Shown piece by piece: positions 3,642 to 6,182 of a stretch of 6,182 nt of DNA. The notes under the pieces are model-generated. The model did not search any database and had not been told where the DNA came from. It worked only from the letters and a program-made list of their open reading frames with translations. A program made the translations under genes and the position numbers. The stretch is from Clostridiales bacterium. Its GTDB lineage: Bacteria > Bacillota > Clostridia > Lachnospirales > Lachnospiraceae. The stretch's first letter is position 1, and the number at the start of each line of letters is the position of its first letter. The DNA lies in the NCBI GenBank assembly GCA_012512995.1, contig JAAZDA010000181.1:1-6182 (forward strand). The letters are read 5' to 3'.

Positions 3642-6092
3642 ATGAAATTCGGTTTTTTCGACGACGAGAATCAGGAGTACGTTATCACAACACCAAGAAC
3701 ACCTTTGCCGTGGATCAACTACCTCGGCAACAAGGACTTCTTCAGTCTGATCTCAAATACGATGGGAGGGTATTCATTCTATAAAGATGCAAAGCTTCTC
3801 CGCATCACCCGCTATCGCTATAATAACGTACCTTACGACAATAATGGCAAATATTTCTACATTCAGGACGGCAATACAATCTGGAACCCGGCATGGCAGC
3901 CCACGCGCACAGAGCTCGACTCATACGAATGCAGACACGGTCTGGGTTACAGCAGGTTCACCGGATCCAGGAACGGAATTAAGTCTTCCGTTCTCAGCTT
4001 TGTCCCGCTGAACGATACATGCCAGATCGATCATGTTAAGATCAGCAACGAAACTGATTCCGTCAAAACTATCAAACTCTATTCATACGTTGAGTGGTGC
4101 CTCTGGAATGCATCAGATGACTGTGAGAACTTCCAGCGCAATCTCTCTACCGGAGAAGTCGAGATAGAAGGATCCACAATTTATCACAAGACTGAATACC
4201 GCGAACGCCGCAATCATTATGCTGTCCGTTCCGTAAATACAAAGATAGACGGATATGATACGATCCGTTCCGAATTTATTGGAATGTACAATGGTGCTGA
4301 CGCGCCTCAGGCCATACTTGACGGCGGTTGCAAAGGTTCTGTTGCGAGCGGCTGGTCACCTGTCGCAGCTCAGCAGATAAACATCACTCTTAATCCCGGC
4401 GAAACAAAATCATTTGTTTTCGTTCTCGGTTATATCGAGAATCCAGAGAACGAGAAATGGGAAAGTGGAACGTCTCCGCGTGAGTGCATAATAAACAAGG
4501 ATCGCGCTCATGCCATGCTGGACAGATACAAAACTGACGCACAGGCAGAGGCTGCTTTCAATGAGCTTCACGCATACTGGAAGAATCTTCTCACAAGATT
4601 CAGTCTCACATCAGGCAATGATAAAGTCAATCGCATGGTTAACATCTGGAACCAGTATCAGTGCATGATCACGTTCAACATGAGCCGTTCCGCTTCATAT
4701 TACGAATCCGGTATCGGCCGCGGCATGGGCTTCCGTGACTCATGTCAGGATCTTCTCGGCTTCGTTCATCTGATTCCCGAGAGAGCAAGAGAAAGGATCA
4801 TAGATATTGCTTCAACGCAGTTTCAGGATGGCTCTGCTTATCATCAATACCAGCCTCTCACAAAGAAGGGCAATGCAGGCATTGGTTCCGGCTTCAATGA
4901 CGACCCGCTCTGGCTCATTGCAGCTGTGTCCGCTTATACGCGTGAGACAGGCGATTATTCTATCCTGAATGAATCTGTCCCCTATGATTCAGATGCTTCC
5001 ACCGCAACATCGCTCATGGAGCACCTGAGAAGATCTCTGAATTACACGATCAATCACAAAGGTCCCCACGGTCTTCCGCTCATCGGCCGCGCTGACTGGA
5101 ACGACTGCCTGAATCTCAACTGCTTCTCAAAGCACCCCGGCGAATCATTCCAGACCTTCGGTCCAAGTGAAGGTCCTGTTGCTGAATCTGTTTTCATCGG
5201 CGGAATGTTCGTCAAGTATTCAGAAGAATATGCCGAGCTCTGCGATATCACAGGTGATAATACCGAGGCTTCAAGAGCCCGTGAAGAGCACGACAGAATG
5301 TATGATGCTGTCTGTACCGCCGGCTGGGATGGCGGCTGGTTCGTAAGAGCTTATGATGCAAACGGCAACAAGGTCGGTTCCAACGAATGTGAGGACGGCA
5401 AGATATTCATTGAGCCTCAGGGCTTCTGTATCCTTGCAGGATGCGGAGTAAAGGAAGGTCTTGCGGATAAGGCTCTCGATTCTGTAAAAGAGCTGCTGGA
5501 CACCAAATACGGCATCTGCATACTTTGGCCCGCATACAAAACGTATCATCTCGAGCTCGGTGAGATCAGTTCTTACCCGCCCGGATATAAAGAAAACGGC
5601 GGCATCTTCTGTCACAATAATCCGTGGGTATCAATCGCGGAAACAGTCTGCGGTCACGGAGACCGCGCATTTGAGATCTATCAGAAGACCTGCCCGGCAT
5701 ACACTGAAGATATTTCAGAAATACACCGCACCGAGCCTTATGTATACTGTCAGATGGTCGCCGGCAAAGAAGCCAAATACTTTGGAGAAGGCAAGAACAG
5801 CTGGCTGACAGGTACTGCTGCCTGGACATTTACTGATATTTCGCAGTATATCCTCGGCGTATATCCCACACACAAGGGGCTCCAGGTAGATCCCTGCATC
5901 CCGCACGACTTCGGCGATTTCCATATTGAAAGAACTTATCGCGGTGCTGTATACCATATTGATGTGACAAATCCCGACAAGGTAGAAAAGGGCGTTAAAT
6001 CAATGACTGTTGACGGTAAAACTATTGACGGCTGTGTGATTCCCTATGATGCCGGCAAGAACGAAGTCAACGTTAAGATAGTCATGGGATAA
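3642..6092 (+). CDS. cbp: Cellobiose phosphorylase, GH94 (EC 2.4.1.20)
   Basis: This cytoplasmic enzyme splits cellobiose with phosphate into alpha-D-glucose 1-phosphate and glucose, saving ATP compared with hydrolysis. At 816 residues it has the normal length for cellobiose phosphorylases and is shorter than cellodextrin phosphorylases (about 980). The N-terminal beta-sandwich opens with the family's FDDENQEYVITTPRTPLPWINYLG (5-29). After a helical linker, the (alpha/alpha)6 barrel carries GIGRGMGFRDSCQD (357-370; R365 and D366 probably contact substrate), the GRADWNDCLN block (482-491) holding the general-acid aspartate (probably D488), the phosphate-binding YKENGGIFCHNNPW (649-662; H658, N659) and WLTGTAAW (721-728). 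There is no signal peptide. It is divergent from a LacI-family gene with shared operators, so sugar-induced expression is likely. Other GH94 specificities such as laminaribiose are possible but fit less well. No transporter or phosphoglucomutase lies in the window. Confidence 0.93.
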   Translation: MKFGFFDDENQEYVITTPRTPLPWINYLGNKDFFSLISNTMGGYSFYKDAKLLRITRYRYNNVPYDNNGKYFYIQDGNTIWNPAWQPTRTELDSYECRHGLGYSRFTGSRNGIKSSVLSFVPLNDTCQIDHVKISNETDSVKTIKLYSYVEWCLWNASDDCENFQRNLSTGEVEIEGSTIYHKTEYRERRNHYAVRSVNTKIDGYDTIRSEFIGMYNGADAPQAILDGGCKGSVASGWSPVAAQQINITLNPGETKSFVFVLGYIENPENEKWESGTSPRECIINKDRAHAMLDRYKTDAQAEAAFNELHAYWKNLLTRFSLTSGNDKVNRMVNIWNQYQCMITFNMSRSASYYESGIGRGMGFRDSCQDLLGFVHLIPERARERIIDIASTQFQDGSAYHQYQPLTKKGNAGIGSGFNDDPLWLIAAVSAYTRETGDYSILNESVPYDSDASTATSLMEHLRRSLNYTINHKGPHGLPLIGRADWNDCLNLNCFSKHPGESFQTFGPSEGPVAESVFIGGMFVKYSEEYAELCDITGDNTEASRAREEHDRMYDAVCTAGWDGGWFVRAYDANGNKVGSNECEDGKIFIEPQGFCILAGCGVKEGLADKALDSVKELLDTKYGICILWPAYKTYHLELGEISSYPPGYKENGGIFCHNNPWVSIAETVCGHGDRAFEIYQKTCPAYTEDISEIHRTEPYVYCQMVAGKEAKYFGEGKNSWLTGTAAWTFTDISQYILGVYPTHKGLQVDPCIPHDFGDFHIERTYRGAVYHIDVTNPDKVEKGVKSMTVDGKTIDGCVIPYDAGKNEVNVKIVMG

Positions 6093-6182
6093 ATCCGGTA
6101 AAACAAATAATATTTAGCTATTGTCCTTAACTATATCGATGTCGTATAATTAAGAACAGCGACAATGGTGTCAGCCATAGCC
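6093..6182 (+). promoter_or_regulatory. Promoter for a gene beyond the window; no terminator seen after the phosphorylase
   Basis: TTGTCC (6121-6126) and a perfect TATAAT (6145-6150) are separated by 18 bases, with transcription expected near 6157. ATTGTC (6120-6125) and GACAAT (6161-6166) form an inverted repeat around the promoter. Between the stop codon at 6090-6092 and this promoter I see no hairpin followed by a T-run, so phosphorylase transcripts may read into the next gene. The ATG at 6165 lacks a ribosome binding site and is not called as a start. Confidence 0.6.

Overview
This is an ordinary-looking chromosomal segment of an anaerobic Firmicute, most likely class Clostridia (Lachnospiraceae or Ruminococcaceae). 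The reasons are the tRNA body sequences, AGGAGG-type ribosome binding sites, moderate GC (roughly mid-40s percent by eye), and a cellobiose phosphorylase of the rumen/gut type. Nothing indicates a plasmid, phage, insertion sequence or CRISPR array.

Region 1 (1-680) is a plus-strand tRNA array: the 3' end of a tRNA-Gly, then Gly(TCC), Arg(TCT), His(GTG), Gln(TTG), Lys(TTT), a strong intrinsic terminator, and Leu(TAG). Only the two Gly genes encode CCA. The Arg gene has a badly mismatched acceptor stem and the His gene has one acceptor mismatch, which makes these two the most surprising items in the array.

Region 2 (681-2250) is a single-gene transcription unit. A consensus-like promoter with an extended -10 leads into a 458-residue radical SAM protein with a SPASM-like C-terminal cysteine set, followed by a long-stem terminator. 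Its substrate is not evident.

Region 3 (2260-6092) is a cellobiose-use module of two divergent genes: a LacI-family repressor on the minus strand and a GH94 cellobiose phosphorylase on the plus strand. The roughly 360-bp gap between them holds a promoter for each gene and two near-identical 14-mers (13 of 14 bases), one just downstream of each predicted transcription start. A third, palindromic cre-like site lies between them. The simplest model is that the repressor controls both itself and the phosphorylase, possibly by DNA looping. Cellobiose taken up by a transporter outside the window would be split by phosphate to glucose 1-phosphate and glucose in the cytoplasm.

Region 4 (6093-6182) has no visible terminator but contains a new plus-strand promoter for a gene beyond the window. 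I found no undescribed multi-gene system. The points worth checking are the odd tRNA-Arg, the paired operators and the uncharacterised radical SAM enzyme.
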